NCBI GenBank assembly: GCA_001802455.1
Contig: MGXZ01000023.1
Span: 1 to 64,000, forward strand
Source: Gammaproteobacteria bacterium RIFCSPHIGHO2_12_FULL_39_24
GTDB taxonomy: Bacteria > Pseudomonadota > Gammaproteobacteria > Coxiellales > Coxiellaceae
Length of the DNA: 64,000 bases
Reading direction: 5' to 3'
In this document: positions 47,014 through 56,287 of the stretch, piece by piece
How positions within the stretch are numbered: position 1 is the stretch's first letter
Layout: every line of letters begins with the position of its first letter
Position numbers and translations under genes: made by a program
The notes under the pieces: model-generated
What the model was told of the DNA's origin: nothing
The model's database searches: none
What the model saw: only the letters and a program-made list of their open reading frames with translations

Positions 47014-47859
47014 ATGGTTTTATTTATCGCGGAAATATCCAGTAATCATGGGCAAGATATCAATCGTTGTTTTGATTTTATTGATAAGGCAGCAGAAATA
47101 GGGTGCGATGTCGTTAAATTTCAGTTATTTCGTATTGATCAATTATTTTCTCCAGAGGCGATGAAGCAAAAACCGTTTATTATGGATCGTCGTCAGTGGG
47201 AACTTCCCGTTTCTTTTTTACCGCTACTTGCTGAGCGTTGTCAGAAAAAAAATATTCAGTTCAGTTGCACACCATTTTATTTGGATGCAGCGCATGAATT
47301 AAAACCTTATGTTTCTTTCTATAAAATCGCGTCTTATGCTTTACTGTGGGACGCTCTGTTAATTCAATGCGCGCAAACTAATAAACCCATTGTGTTATCT
47401 ACTGGTATGGCAACCATGGATGAAATTTCTCACGCTGTACGAGTTCTGAGAGAAAATCATTGTCAGGATATTACGTTATTACATTGTACTTCTAGTTATC
47501 CAACGCCACCTGATGAAGCGAATCTTGCGGCAATTGAAACGATAAGAGAGATTACTCACTGTCGAGTAGGATGGTCAGATCACACAGTGAAACCGGGAGT
47601 CATACACAGAGCAATTCATAAGTGGGATGCACAGGTAATAGAATTTCATCTCGATCTGGATAAAACGGGAGCCGAATATGCTATGGGACATTGTTGGTTA
47701 CCAGAAGAAATTGAATCTGTTATCAAAGAGATTCGATATAGTTCCTTAGCAGATGGTACTGGAATTAAAGCGCCAACTCAATCTGAACTCATTGAGAGAC
47801 AGTGGCGCACTGATCCTTCTGATGGTCTTAGACCTTTGCGTAGTGCGCGCATGATATGA
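47014..47859 (+). CDS. N-acetylneuraminate synthase family (NeuB/PseI-like), without SAF domain
   Basis: The 281-residue TIM-barrel protein resembles the PEP-condensing sialic acid synthases: FIAEISSNHGQ, VKFQLF, KIASYALLWD, LSTGMAT, LLHCTSSYPTPP and GWSDHT. NeuB, PseI and LegI are about 340 residues because of a C-terminal antifreeze-like (SAF) domain that caps the active site of the partner subunit. Here the frame ends right after the barrel. The start at 47014 has GGGG six bases upstream. It is followed, with a four-base overlap, by the PseG-like hydrolase. Confidence 0.85.
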   Translation: MVLFIAEISSNHGQDINRCFDFIDKAAEIGCDVVKFQLFRIDQLFSPEAMKQKPFIMDRRQWELPVSFLPLLAERCQKKNIQFSCTPFYLDAAHELKPYVSFYKIASYALLWDALLIQCAQTNKPIVLSTGMATMDEISHAVRVLRENHCQDITLLHCTSSYPTPPDEANLAAIETIREITHCRVGWSDHTVKPGVIHRAIHKWDAQVIEFHLDLDKTGAEYAMGHCWLPEEIESVIKEIRYSSLADGTGIKAPTQSELIERQWRTDPSDGLRPLRSARMI

Positions 47860-48851
47860 ATGTGTTAATGGCTTGTCATGCAGGACCGGGCATTGGATTG
47901 GGGCATCTTGTTCGTTCCTTGGTTGTCGCTAGAAATTTGCAGGAAGCTTTCAATGCAAAAATAGAGTTTTTAATTCAAAGTTCCGATATCAACTTTCAAG
48001 AGTTGAAAGCATATCCGCATCAATTTATAGATTGTAACAATAATTTTTTTACAATCATAAAAAACAATCTAGCAAGAAAAAAATATCAATTAATTATTTT
48101 GGATCTATTTTATGCCAATATACCTGAAAACATCGACTTAATTTTAAATGAATTCAAACAATTTGATGTAAAAATAATGGGTATTGATAGTTTGAAAGCG
48201 TCTCAAGCTGTCGATCTTGTGTTTTTTCCCTCTTTTTATATGGATGACTCCATACAAAAAAAATGGTCTGCACCATTGTTATTTGGCTGGGATTGTTTTT
48301 TACTCAACGTAAAAAAATTTCCTGAAGATTGGAACCCAGGAAAACATGTCCTCGCCTTAACTGGAGGTGCTGATGTAACTTTATTGAGTCAAATCTTGCC
48401 AAAACGTTTGAACGAGCTGCTGCCCAATGAAACAATTTTACATTGGGTTTCTGGACCTTTTGCAAAACCACCTTGTTTTCCGGCGAAAACGAGTATTTCA
48501 ATCCAACATCATATTGGATTGCAAGGATTGGATGATTTGATGGTAAAAATGAATTACGCAATAACTGTTTATGGCGTAAGCTTTTTTGAGTTGCTATATT
48601 ACGGAATTCCGACGGTCGTTTTTTCTCCTTATGGTGAAAAAGATGCGAATGAATTATCAGCAATATCTAGGGAAAAAGTTGCGGTGGTAGCAAAAAATTC
48701 AGATGATGCTGTGTTAAAACTGAAAGAATTAATGTTTAATGATGTTTTAGCTGAACAATTATCACAACGCTCAAAGTTGAAACTACCTGTCTTGGGTGGT
48801 AAAAAATTTGTTCAAGCTGTATCGGAACTATTACATGCACCGCTGGTCTAG
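47856..48851 (+). CDS. PseG/SpsG-like UDP-sugar hydrolase or GT-B protein
   Basis: A 331-residue GT-B fold protein with the PseG N-terminal motif GPGIGLGHLVRSL and a C-terminal nucleotide-binding stretch (ITVYGVSFFELLYYGIPTVVF). PseG removes UDP before the synthase step, and the coupling (ATGA) to the NeuB-like gene supports a functional pair. Compared with Campylobacter PseG the central region is diverged, so the substrate may differ. Confidence 0.78.
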   Translation: MNVLMACHAGPGIGLGHLVRSLVVARNLQEAFNAKIEFLIQSSDINFQELKAYPHQFIDCNNNFFTIIKNNLARKKYQLIILDLFYANIPENIDLILNEFKQFDVKIMGIDSLKASQAVDLVFFPSFYMDDSIQKKWSAPLLFGWDCFLLNVKKFPEDWNPGKHVLALTGGADVTLLSQILPKRLNELLPNETILHWVSGPFAKPPCFPAKTSISIQHHIGLQGLDDLMVKMNYAITVYGVSFFELLYYGIPTVVFSPYGEKDANELSAISREKVAVVAKNSDDAVLKLKELMFNDVLAEQLSQRSKLKLPVLGGKKFVQAVSELLHAPLV

Positions 48852-48854
48852 AAT

Positions 48855-50837
48855 ATGCCGCATGGATTTTTAATTTTTCATTTAAATTTATCCTTTTCAT
48901 CTATTAAAAAAGAAGAAAGATTAAATGTTATTCGTCAATGCTATTGGCCTATCTTGGATTTAATTGAGCGCAGTGGTATCCCAGTTGGTATAGAGCTGAC
49001 AGGTTGGACATTAAACCAAATTGAACAATTGGATAAATCCTGGATTGATGTCTTTCGTAATCTCCTAGAAAAGAAGCAGTGTGAATTGATTGGCAGTGGC
49101 TGGAGTCAAATCATTGGGCCTTTGGTTCCCGATCAAATTAACGCGACTAATCAAAAATTAGGATTGCATGCATATGAAAAAATGTTGAATGTTTTTCCTA
49201 AACTCGCGCTCGTCAATGAAATGGCTTTTTCAACTAGCATGGTTGATGTTTATGCTGCTGCTGGTTATGCCGGAATTATCATGGATCGTGATAATGTGCG
49301 GTTGGCTCTGAACTTGGAAGACACTTCTATTGCAGCAACGCCTACACATGTTTTAGGTTGTGCGGATTATTCACTACCTGTTTTATGGACGGATACGATA
49401 TTGTTTCAGAAATTACAACGCGCGGTGCATGGAGATATTCCGATTAAGGAATATATAGTTTATGTTCGTGAACGAGCGCTGCGTGATGATTTACTGTTAC
49501 CCATTTATTGTAATGATGCAGAAATTTTTGATTACCGCCCCGGTCGATTTGAGACGGAGGCAAGATTACATCCTGATGGAGAATGGATGCGATTAAAAAA
49601 AATCATGGCGAGATTACAAGAAGAAATTGGATTAACATTTCTAAATCCTTCAGATGGATTGTCATTAGAGAATTCACGGAAAGAGAAAATCGTCAAACGC
49701 ATCTCTTCGATTCAACAACCCATACCCGTTAAAAAACAAGCAAAATATAATATTAATCGTTGGGCTGTTGCAGGAAAAGATAATTTATGGATAAACACAA
49801 AATGCCATCAAATATTTCGTGCCATATCAGGTAAAAAAAATTGGAATGAGATATTATGGCGTGATTTATGCGAATTATGGGCGAGTGATCTAAGAACACA
49901 TATTACAAATGATCGATGGATTGAGGCAACTGAACGCCTGGAAAGTATCGCTGAGTCATTGGGGATAAATGAGTCCGCTTTAACGGTACCAGAAAATTAT
50001 CTTCCGGTTTCATCTCCCAATTTTAGTATTAGCAAAGACGAAGAAGGAATCTATTGGTCTTTTATTACTGAAAAAATTAATCTCACACTGAATTTCCGTC
50101 GCGGCTTAGCAATACAATCCTTAGCTTTTAAGTCTCATGACTTTGAGTCTGTTTTGGGTACTTTAGCACAAGGGTTTTTTAATTCTATTGAATTTGGTGT
50201 CGATTATTATTCAGGGGGTGTTTTAATTGAAGTTCCTGCGGCGAGCATCCGTGTGACGGATTTAGAGTGGGTCGCACCAAAAATACAACAGCACGAAGAT
50301 AAAATAATAATTGCTGCACAGATTCAAACAAAGTTGGGCATTATCGAAAAAATCATCACAATTCATTCACAGCGTGAAAAAATCCAAGTTCAATATTGTT
50401 TTCATAATTTTGAACGCCCAAAAGGTCTTGTGCGCGTTGGATTATTTACTTTTAATCCAGACAATTTCTTTTTACCAATTAAGATAGAATGTAAAAACGG
50501 TGGTTCGATGTTAGAAAATTTTATTATCGATCGTGATGAAATAAATCATGGTGCAGCAGCTTCAACGCTTGTTTCTAGCACAACTGCATTGGGTGCTACC
50601 GACGGACGCCTTGCGCTAACAGATGCAAACAACAGAAAGGTTATTTTTAATTGGGATCCGTCTGTTTGTGCTGTTTCTCCCATACTGAAACATTATTGTA
50701 TGGAAGATAAATATTTAATGCGATTGTCGTTTTCATTGAGTGAATTAGATGATACTACTCGCGCTAGAGGAAAACTTTTACCATGTTGTTTCACCATCAG
50801 TGTTCACGATAAGGATAAAAACCATGTCAGCAGTTAG
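48855..50837 (+). CDS. GH57-like / polysaccharide deacetylase-fold protein
   Basis: The 660-residue protein starts with a (beta/alpha)7-barrel segment of GH57 type: FLIFHLNLSFSS, VGIELTGWTL, a CELIGSGWSQII stretch and an EMAFS segment where GH57 enzymes have their catalytic Glu. The C-terminal half, from about 360, is beta-rich and unrecognised. Likely a cytoplasmic carbohydrate-active enzyme, as no signal peptide is present. It follows the PseG-like gene by three bases and overlaps the aminotransferase gene by 14. Confidence 0.6.
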   Translation: MPHGFLIFHLNLSFSSIKKEERLNVIRQCYWPILDLIERSGIPVGIELTGWTLNQIEQLDKSWIDVFRNLLEKKQCELIGSGWSQIIGPLVPDQINATNQKLGLHAYEKMLNVFPKLALVNEMAFSTSMVDVYAAAGYAGIIMDRDNVRLALNLEDTSIAATPTHVLGCADYSLPVLWTDTILFQKLQRAVHGDIPIKEYIVYVRERALRDDLLLPIYCNDAEIFDYRPGRFETEARLHPDGEWMRLKKIMARLQEEIGLTFLNPSDGLSLENSRKEKIVKRISSIQQPIPVKKQAKYNINRWAVAGKDNLWINTKCHQIFRAISGKKNWNEILWRDLCELWASDLRTHITNDRWIEATERLESIAESLGINESALTVPENYLPVSSPNFSISKDEEGIYWSFITEKINLTLNFRRGLAIQSLAFKSHDFESVLGTLAQGFFNSIEFGVDYYSGGVLIEVPAASIRVTDLEWVAPKIQQHEDKIIIAAQIQTKLGIIEKIITIHSQREKIQVQYCFHNFERPKGLVRVGLFTFNPDNFFLPIKIECKNGGSMLENFIIDRDEINHGAAASTLVSSTTALGATDGRLALTDANNRKVIFNWDPSVCAVSPILKHYCMEDKYLMRLSFSLSELDDTTRARGKLLPCCFTISVHDKDKNHVSS

Positions 50838-52152
50838 GCGTAAAATATCGCCAAAAGGAATTGAATTATACAATAAAGCAAAATCTTTCATTCCAGGAGG
50901 CACGCAATTATTATCTAAACGTCCCGAAATGTTTGCGCCTGATGTTTGGCCGGCCTATTACGATAAGGCTAAAGGTTGTCGAGTGTGGGACCTCGATGGT
51001 CAAGAATATATTGATATGTCAATTATGGGTATTGGCGCAAATATTTTAGGTTATGCGGATGATGATGTAGATCAAGCTGTCATTACAGCGATCAAAAAAG
51101 GAAACTCTTCCTCGCTAAATTGTCCTGAAGAAGTAGAACTCGCTGAATTACTTCTTGAGCTGCATCCATGGACACAAATGGTTCGCTATACGCGCAGCGG
51201 TGGTGAGGCAATGGCAGTGGCCATCCGTATTGCGCGCGCTGCAACCAAACGTGAAATAGTGTTGTTTAGTGGATATCATGGTTGGCAAGATTGGTATCTC
51301 GCGGCAAATCTTGCTGAAGAGGATGCATTAGATGGTCAACTCATGTCAGGGTTGGATCCAAGTGGAATACCGCGTGGGCTGCATGGTACGGCTTTACCAT
51401 TTTGTTTTAATGACATTGAAAATTTGCGGAGTTTAGTAAAAGGAAAAGAAAAACAAATTGCAGCCATCGTTGTTGAACCAGCGCGCGGAGAAGATGCGCC
51501 AAAAGACTATTTACAAGCACTGAAAGAGCTTGCGCATGAAATTGGCGCCGTGCTTATTTTTGATGAAATTACCAGTGGGTTTCGAATGTGTGCTGGCGGT
51601 ATTCATTTGCGATATGGTGTAAATCCAGATATTGCGGTATTTGCAAAATCTATTGCAAATGGATACGCAATGGCGGCAATTCTTGGTGTAGAATCAGTCA
51701 TGCAAGCAGCACAAAAAACATTTATTTCTAGCACCAATTGGACAGAGCGCGTTGGACCAGCAGCAGCATTAGCCACGATAAAAAAATACATCAATAAAAA
51801 AGTTGATCAGCATATTATTTCCATTGGTCAGCAGGTTAAAGAAATCTGGACGCAGTCTGCTGAGAAATTTGGATTACCAGTGCAAGTTTCTGGTTTGCCA
51901 ACATTAGGTGCTTTCGTATTTAACAGACCAGACAATCGATTATTACAAACACTGTTTACAATAAAAATGTTAGAAAGAGGCTTTTTAGGATTTAGGCAAT
52001 TTAAACCAGCATTCGCACATCAATCGTCTGATGTTATAGCATATGCTGAAGCGGTAAATTCAGTATTTCAAGAACTCACAGAAGATAATCTTGAAAAATC
52101 ATTGTTGACACCGTTGGCGCATCAAGGCTTTGTGCGATTGACGAAAGAATAA
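50824..52152 (+). CDS. Class III aminotransferase, glutamate-1-semialdehyde aminomutase-like
   Basis: A PLP enzyme of 442 residues with FIPGGTQLLSKRP, the substrate loop RYTRSGGEA, SGYHGWQDW, EPARGEDAP, the Asp in FDEITSGFR, and the PLP lysine in AVFAKSIANGY. It resembles HemL, but it is embedded in a sugar locus and lacks heme neighbours. Homologues of this subgroup accompany SpsF-type cytidylyltransferases, probably aminating a keto-sugar acid. AAGGAT precedes the ATG at 50824. The longer frame from 50749 lies in the preceding gene and is rejected. Confidence 0.82.
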   Translation: MSAVRRKISPKGIELYNKAKSFIPGGTQLLSKRPEMFAPDVWPAYYDKAKGCRVWDLDGQEYIDMSIMGIGANILGYADDDVDQAVITAIKKGNSSSLNCPEEVELAELLLELHPWTQMVRYTRSGGEAMAVAIRIARAATKREIVLFSGYHGWQDWYLAANLAEEDALDGQLMSGLDPSGIPRGLHGTALPFCFNDIENLRSLVKGKEKQIAAIVVEPARGEDAPKDYLQALKELAHEIGAVLIFDEITSGFRMCAGGIHLRYGVNPDIAVFAKSIANGYAMAAILGVESVMQAAQKTFISSTNWTERVGPAAALATIKKYINKKVDQHIISIGQQVKEIWTQSAEKFGLPVQVSGLPTLGAFVFNRPDNRLLQTLFTIKMLERGFLGFRQFKPAFAHQSSDVIAYAEAVNSVFQELTEDNLEKSLLTPLAHQGFVRLTKE

Positions 52153-52154
52153 AT

Positions 52155-52955
52155 ATGATTACAGCAATTATTCAAGCACGGATGCGATCTTCGCGTCTTC
52201 CTGGCAAGATATTAGCTCCCGTTATGGGTAAGCCTATTTTATACTACGTCTACGAACGTGTTCGCCTCTGCAATGAAATTGAAAATATTGTTGTTGCGAC
52301 TTCTGAATTGCCAGAGGATGATCAGGTTCTTGAATTTTGCAATAAGAATGGAATGTTGTGTTATCGCGGATCGGAATCGGATGTATTAACACGATATCTG
52401 GAAGCGGCATTGTTTGTTCATAATATTACGGAAAGAATTCCAGATCCTATCTTTAGGATCACTGCGGATTGTCCTTTGGTTGATCCACATTTTCTTTCAA
52501 CGCTTTTGAATTTCTACAGGAAAGAACACCTTGATTATTCTGGATTGGGAGAAAGTTTTCCGGATGGTTTTAATGCGGAAATATTCAGTTTTGATGTTTT
52601 GAAAAAAACAGCGTTGTTTGCAAAAAAGCCATCAGAACGCGAACATGTTACACCATTCATAAAATCTCACCCGGAGTTATTTTATTTCAAGTATCTGGAA
52701 TTAGAGAATACACCATCTGAATTTGGGTTTTCTCAATTGAAAAAACTCAATCATTTATTACTGAGCCTGGATGAGCCTTATGATTTTGAGGTAATTTCTT
52801 CTATTTTGACACATTTTTATAAAAGCAACCCAGGATTTTCCATGAATGATGTGTTACAGTTCATTCTTAAAAATAATTGTCCGCAACCTCGTATAGATCA
52901 CAGAGGCTCAGCGGTTGGTTATTTGAAATCCCTTGATCAGGAGGAGAAAGTTTAG
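52155..52955 (+). CDS. SpsF-like cytidylyltransferase
   Basis: The 266-residue nucleotidyltransferase starts ITAIIQARMRSSRLPGKIL, the CTP-binding signature of SpsF/NeuA/KdsB proteins, and has FRITADCPLVDP with the metal-binding Asp. SpsF is associated with spore-coat and nonulosonic-acid glycan loci. It begins two bases after the aminotransferase stop, and the Gfo/Idh gene follows two bases after its own stop. Confidence 0.85.
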   Translation: MITAIIQARMRSSRLPGKILAPVMGKPILYYVYERVRLCNEIENIVVATSELPEDDQVLEFCNKNGMLCYRGSESDVLTRYLEAALFVHNITERIPDPIFRITADCPLVDPHFLSTLLNFYRKEHLDYSGLGESFPDGFNAEIFSFDVLKKTALFAKKPSEREHVTPFIKSHPELFYFKYLELENTPSEFGFSQLKKLNHLLLSLDEPYDFEVISSILTHFYKSNPGFSMNDVLQFILKNNCPQPRIDHRGSAVGYLKSLDQEEKV

Positions 52956-52957
52956 AC

Positions 52958-53998
52958 ATGAAAGTTGCAGTGATTGGATGTGGTTCAATGGGAACCAAAC
53001 ATATTAATCATTTATTAGAGCTGGGACATGATGTTTCAATTTGCGATATCAATGCCAATCGATTAAATGAAGTTGCAAAAAAATTCAAGATAGAAAAAAA
53101 ATGCGGGAATTTTAAAGAGCTTCTGGATTTGGATAGTCTGGATGCTGTTGTTGTGGCGACAGATACTGCCTTTCACACAAAAATAAGCTGTTATTTTGCA
53201 CAAAAAGGTATTGCATATTATTCTGAAATTCCGATTAGTGATTCTCTTGCTGATCTGAGATTTTTAACGACCGCAACCATCGAGAACAATGTTATTTCAA
53301 TGGTTGGAATGGTTTGGCGATTTCATCCTGCTATTCAAAAAATAAAACAATTAGTACAAGATGGCATTATTGGAAAAGTGAACACAGTATCCTCTTACGG
53401 AGGAGAATACCTACCTGACTGGCATCCCAATGAACCTTATAAAAGAGAATATTCTGCTCTAACTTCTAAGGGTGGTGGTGTTATTGTTACCAATATTTCC
53501 GGATTGGATTACTTGCGCTTTATCTGTGGTGATATTGAGAATGTGTTTGCGGTTTATGATTCCATAAGTCATATCGATATTGAAGCAGAAGACTTTTTTA
53601 TGGGAATTTTGCAATTCAAAAACGGTGTTTTTGCCCAAGTTTACTCAGATTTTTTCCAACGTCCAGTAGAGCACAGATTGGAAATTGTGGGTGATAAAGG
53701 AAAAATTCATTGGGATCATAATCATAAAATTGTGAGACATTTTTCTTTAGCAGATGGTGTTTCTGGAAACTGGAAAGAGTACCCCTATGAATTAAATAAT
53801 TTTCATACTCTCTACAAAGAAGAGATGAAACATTTCTTATCTTGTGTTCAAGAGAAGAAAGAAACCATGGTTCCTGTGCACGACAACGTTCTGTCAGTAA
53901 TCGTTGGAGTAGCCTTAAAACAATCTTTTATAGAACGAAAAATGATCAATGTCAGCAGTATGAAGTGGAGTAATACCGTCGAATTTGCTCTTGCTTAA
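52958..53998 (+). CDS. Gfo/Idh/MocA family oxidoreductase with altered EKP motif
   Basis: The 346-residue protein has an N-terminal Rossmann domain (AVIGCGSMGTKH), VVATDTAFH, and the downstream SSYGGEYLPDW and GGGVIVTN of the C-terminal domain. The family's catalytic EKP reads Glu90-Ile91-Pro92. That lysine contacts both cofactor and substrate in characterised members, so activity may be changed or lost. GGAGG lies about a dozen bases upstream. It sits with the SpsF-like and aminotransferase genes, so a sugar oxidation step is expected. Confidence 0.82.
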   Translation: MKVAVIGCGSMGTKHINHLLELGHDVSICDINANRLNEVAKKFKIEKKCGNFKELLDLDSLDAVVVATDTAFHTKISCYFAQKGIAYYSEIPISDSLADLRFLTTATIENNVISMVGMVWRFHPAIQKIKQLVQDGIIGKVNTVSSYGGEYLPDWHPNEPYKREYSALTSKGGGVIVTNISGLDYLRFICGDIENVFAVYDSISHIDIEAEDFFMGILQFKNGVFAQVYSDFFQRPVEHRLEIVGDKGKIHWDHNHKIVRHFSLADGVSGNWKEYPYELNNFHTLYKEEMKHFLSCVQEKKETMVPVHDNVLSVIVGVALKQSFIERKMINVSSMKWSNTVEFALA

Positions 53999-54022
53999 TT
54001 CGCACTAAAAGGAAAAAAGTGA

Positions 54023-55183
54023 ATGAGCAATAACCCTATTTTTTGGTGTAATCATTGTTTAAACATGTCTACTCGGCCGAGGATCACTTTCGATAAAAGA
54101 GGGTGGTGTAATGCCTGTCAGTGGATGGAAGAAAAAAAGAGTATGGATTGGGTACCTCGGCAACAAGAGTTATCTGATTTACTTTCACGGCATCGATCTA
54201 AAACAGGAAATTTTGATTGTTTGGTTCCTGTCAGCGGTGGGAAGGATGGTTCTTATGTGGCATACACATTAAAACACAAACATAAAATGAATCCTCTTAC
54301 TGTGACTATTAGACCGGCTTTGTCGTTGGAAATAGGGGATAAGAATTTAACTAATTTTATTCAATCTGGTTTTAATCATATTCACATTTCAATCAATCCA
54401 TTGGTTCTTAAAAAGCTCAATCATTACGGGTTTATTGAAAAAGGTTTTCCTTATTGGGGTTGGTTAGTTGCTATTTCGACGGCCGTTATTAGAGTCGCCG
54501 TTAATTTTAAAATACCGTTGATATTTTATGGCGAAGATGGAGAAACAGAATATGGTGGTTCCTCTGAAATAAAAAATCGTGCTTATGTTGATATCAATTA
54601 TATGAAAAGAGTTTACTTGGAGAACGGATATGAAAAAGTACTTAACAAATTACAACATGAAAATGATATAGCAGAATCTGATTTATTGTTTTTCAAATTT
54701 CCCGAAGATCACGAGGTGAATTCATCGCGACTTTTCTATACTCACTGGTCTTATTTTGAGCCTTGGGATTCGTATCGGAATTATATACTGGCAAAAGATA
54801 AATGTGGTTTGGCTGAGAAAGATGAAGGAAATTCGGGCACATTTACCAACTTCGCTCAAAATGATCAGGCTCTTTATTCCCTACATGCTTATTTGATGTA
54901 TCTCAAGTTTGGCTTTGGCAGAGCAACACAAGACGCAGGAATTGAAATCAGGCGAGGTGCTATGACGAGAGATCAAGCCATTAATTTGGTCAAGATGTAT
55001 GATAACGCTTATCCTCACGAATTTATCGAGTTATATCTGGATTATTATCAAATGACAAAAAAAGAGTTTGATGCGATTTTGGATAAATTTGTCAATAAAT
55101 CCTTATTCGAAAAAATAGGCAACATCTGGCAACCTAAATTTGAAGTTGGGCAAGTACGCAATTTCCTCAAGATCTCAGTCTAG
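54023..55183 (+). CDS. N-acetyl sugar amidotransferase (WbpG/PseA family)
   Basis: A 386-residue ATP-pyrophosphatase. Two CxxC-type elements (CNHC and CNAC) lie near the N-terminus, followed by the PP-loop VSGGKDGSY. These enzymes convert an N-acetyl to an acetamidino group using ammonia. In Pseudomonas WbpG works with HisH- and HisF-like partners, while PseA of Campylobacter has no such genes beside it. None is in this window. The 3' end overlaps the convergent glycosyltransferase by 9 bases. Its position suggests an acetamidino-nonulosonic acid. Confidence 0.87.
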   Translation: MSNNPIFWCNHCLNMSTRPRITFDKRGWCNACQWMEEKKSMDWVPRQQELSDLLSRHRSKTGNFDCLVPVSGGKDGSYVAYTLKHKHKMNPLTVTIRPALSLEIGDKNLTNFIQSGFNHIHISINPLVLKKLNHYGFIEKGFPYWGWLVAISTAVIRVAVNFKIPLIFYGEDGETEYGGSSEIKNRAYVDINYMKRVYLENGYEKVLNKLQHENDIAESDLLFFKFPEDHEVNSSRLFYTHWSYFEPWDSYRNYILAKDKCGLAEKDEGNSGTFTNFAQNDQALYSLHAYLMYLKFGFGRATQDAGIEIRRGAMTRDQAINLVKMYDNAYPHEFIELYLDYYQMTKKEFDAILDKFVNKSLFEKIGNIWQPKFEVGQVRNFLKISV

Positions 55184-56287
55184 ATAAATGAGTCTCTGCC
55201 AAACATCGAAAATTTGCTTCGCTTGGTTTTCTAGCGTCCATTGATTGATAAGCATAAGTGCATTTTTAGAATACAATTCGCATTTATCTGGATTGGTGAG
55301 AAAGTTTATCATGCAATGTGTCAATGCTTTTATATCTTGCGCAGGAACAATTTTTCCCGTTTCAGACTGTATCACCAGATCATCGACACAACCGACCTGA
55401 TCAGACACAATTACCGGTTTTCCTGCTGCTAAAGCTTCATTAATCACTAAACCCCATGGTTCCCAGTGCGCTGGTAAAACAAAAACATCAGCTAAGTAAT
55501 ACAGATCAAGAAGTGCTGCACTTTCCATCCATCCGGCATAAATTATATTTGGGTTATTTTTTGCTGCAGCTTCTGCAGTTGACCGTAATGGTCCATCGCC
55601 CGCGATAATACATTTTGCATTTAATAGTTTTATTTCTGAAAATGCATCGATTAAGTCAACTAATCCTTTTCGCTCAATCAAGCGCCCAATAAACAAAAAT
55701 ACAAAATTTTTGTCTGTAAGACCCCATTCATTTCGTTTCATCATTCGAAAATAACTGGGCAACTTTTGATAATATTGCTGTATACCAACAACATCAACAG
55801 TCATTTTCTCAAGAGTGATTTTATGTTTTGGAACAAAATAATGCTCAAGATATTTTGCTTGACGTGTGCCGCCAGGTAAGAAGTGATTAGGTATCTTAAA
55901 TAGTATCGGGTAAATCAATTTCTTAATAACTCGTTTCCATTTTGAAGTATGTGGTAACAAAGGGGTATCTGAATCAACAACAATGGGAATGCGGTATAGC
56001 TTCGCACAGAACATAAAAAATAATGTGATTGGATGAGACCAACCCGCCAGAAAAATCAAATCATATTTTTTTTTAACAAAGTATTGGCGGAATAAATAAT
56101 AAAAATGTCGCGATTTTTTGTCGAGGATACAGTGCTTATTTTCTAGTTTCCACTGTTGTGTAAAGTTATCATTGATAAACAAAACATCAATGTTAGCAGG
56201 ACACTGCTTTTTTATGACATCGATTAAGTTCAATAAATAGGGCGTGGGCTCAATATAAAGCATCAAAATTTTTTTCTGATTATTCAT
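55175..56287 (-). CDS. GT4-family glycosyltransferase
   Basis: A GT-B protein of 370 residues: N-terminal domain IEPTPYLLNLID, then donor domain FIGRLIERKGLVDLI, IAGDGPLR and the EX7E element in PAHWEPWGLVINEALAAGKP. It is the second gene of a two-gene leftward unit, overlapping the epimerase by four bases (ATGA). It may therefore transfer galacturonic acid or a derivative made by that epimerase. Confidence 0.87.
   Translation of the reverse strand: MNNQKKILMLYIEPTPYLLNLIDVIKKQCPANIDVLFINDNFTQQWKLENKHCILDKKSRHFYYLFRQYFVKKKYDLIFLAGWSHPITLFFMFCAKLYRIPIVVDSDTPLLPHTSKWKRVIKKLIYPILFKIPNHFLPGGTRQAKYLEHYFVPKHKITLEKMTVDVVGIQQYYQKLPSYFRMMKRNEWGLTDKNFVFLFIGRLIERKGLVDLIDAFSEIKLLNAKCIIAGDGPLRSTAEAAAKNNPNIIYAGWMESAALLDLYYLADVFVLPAHWEPWGLVINEALAAGKPVIVSDQVGCVDDLVIQSETGKIVPAQDIKALTHCMINFLTNPDKCELYSKNALMLINQWTLENQAKQIFDVWQRLIYLD

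Noticed and set aside
50824-52152. Aminotransferase as HemL of heme synthesis
   Set aside because: The gene is locked into a sugar operon with an SpsF-like gene and no porphyrin genes; the family resemblance is shared by sugar-active class III aminotransferases.
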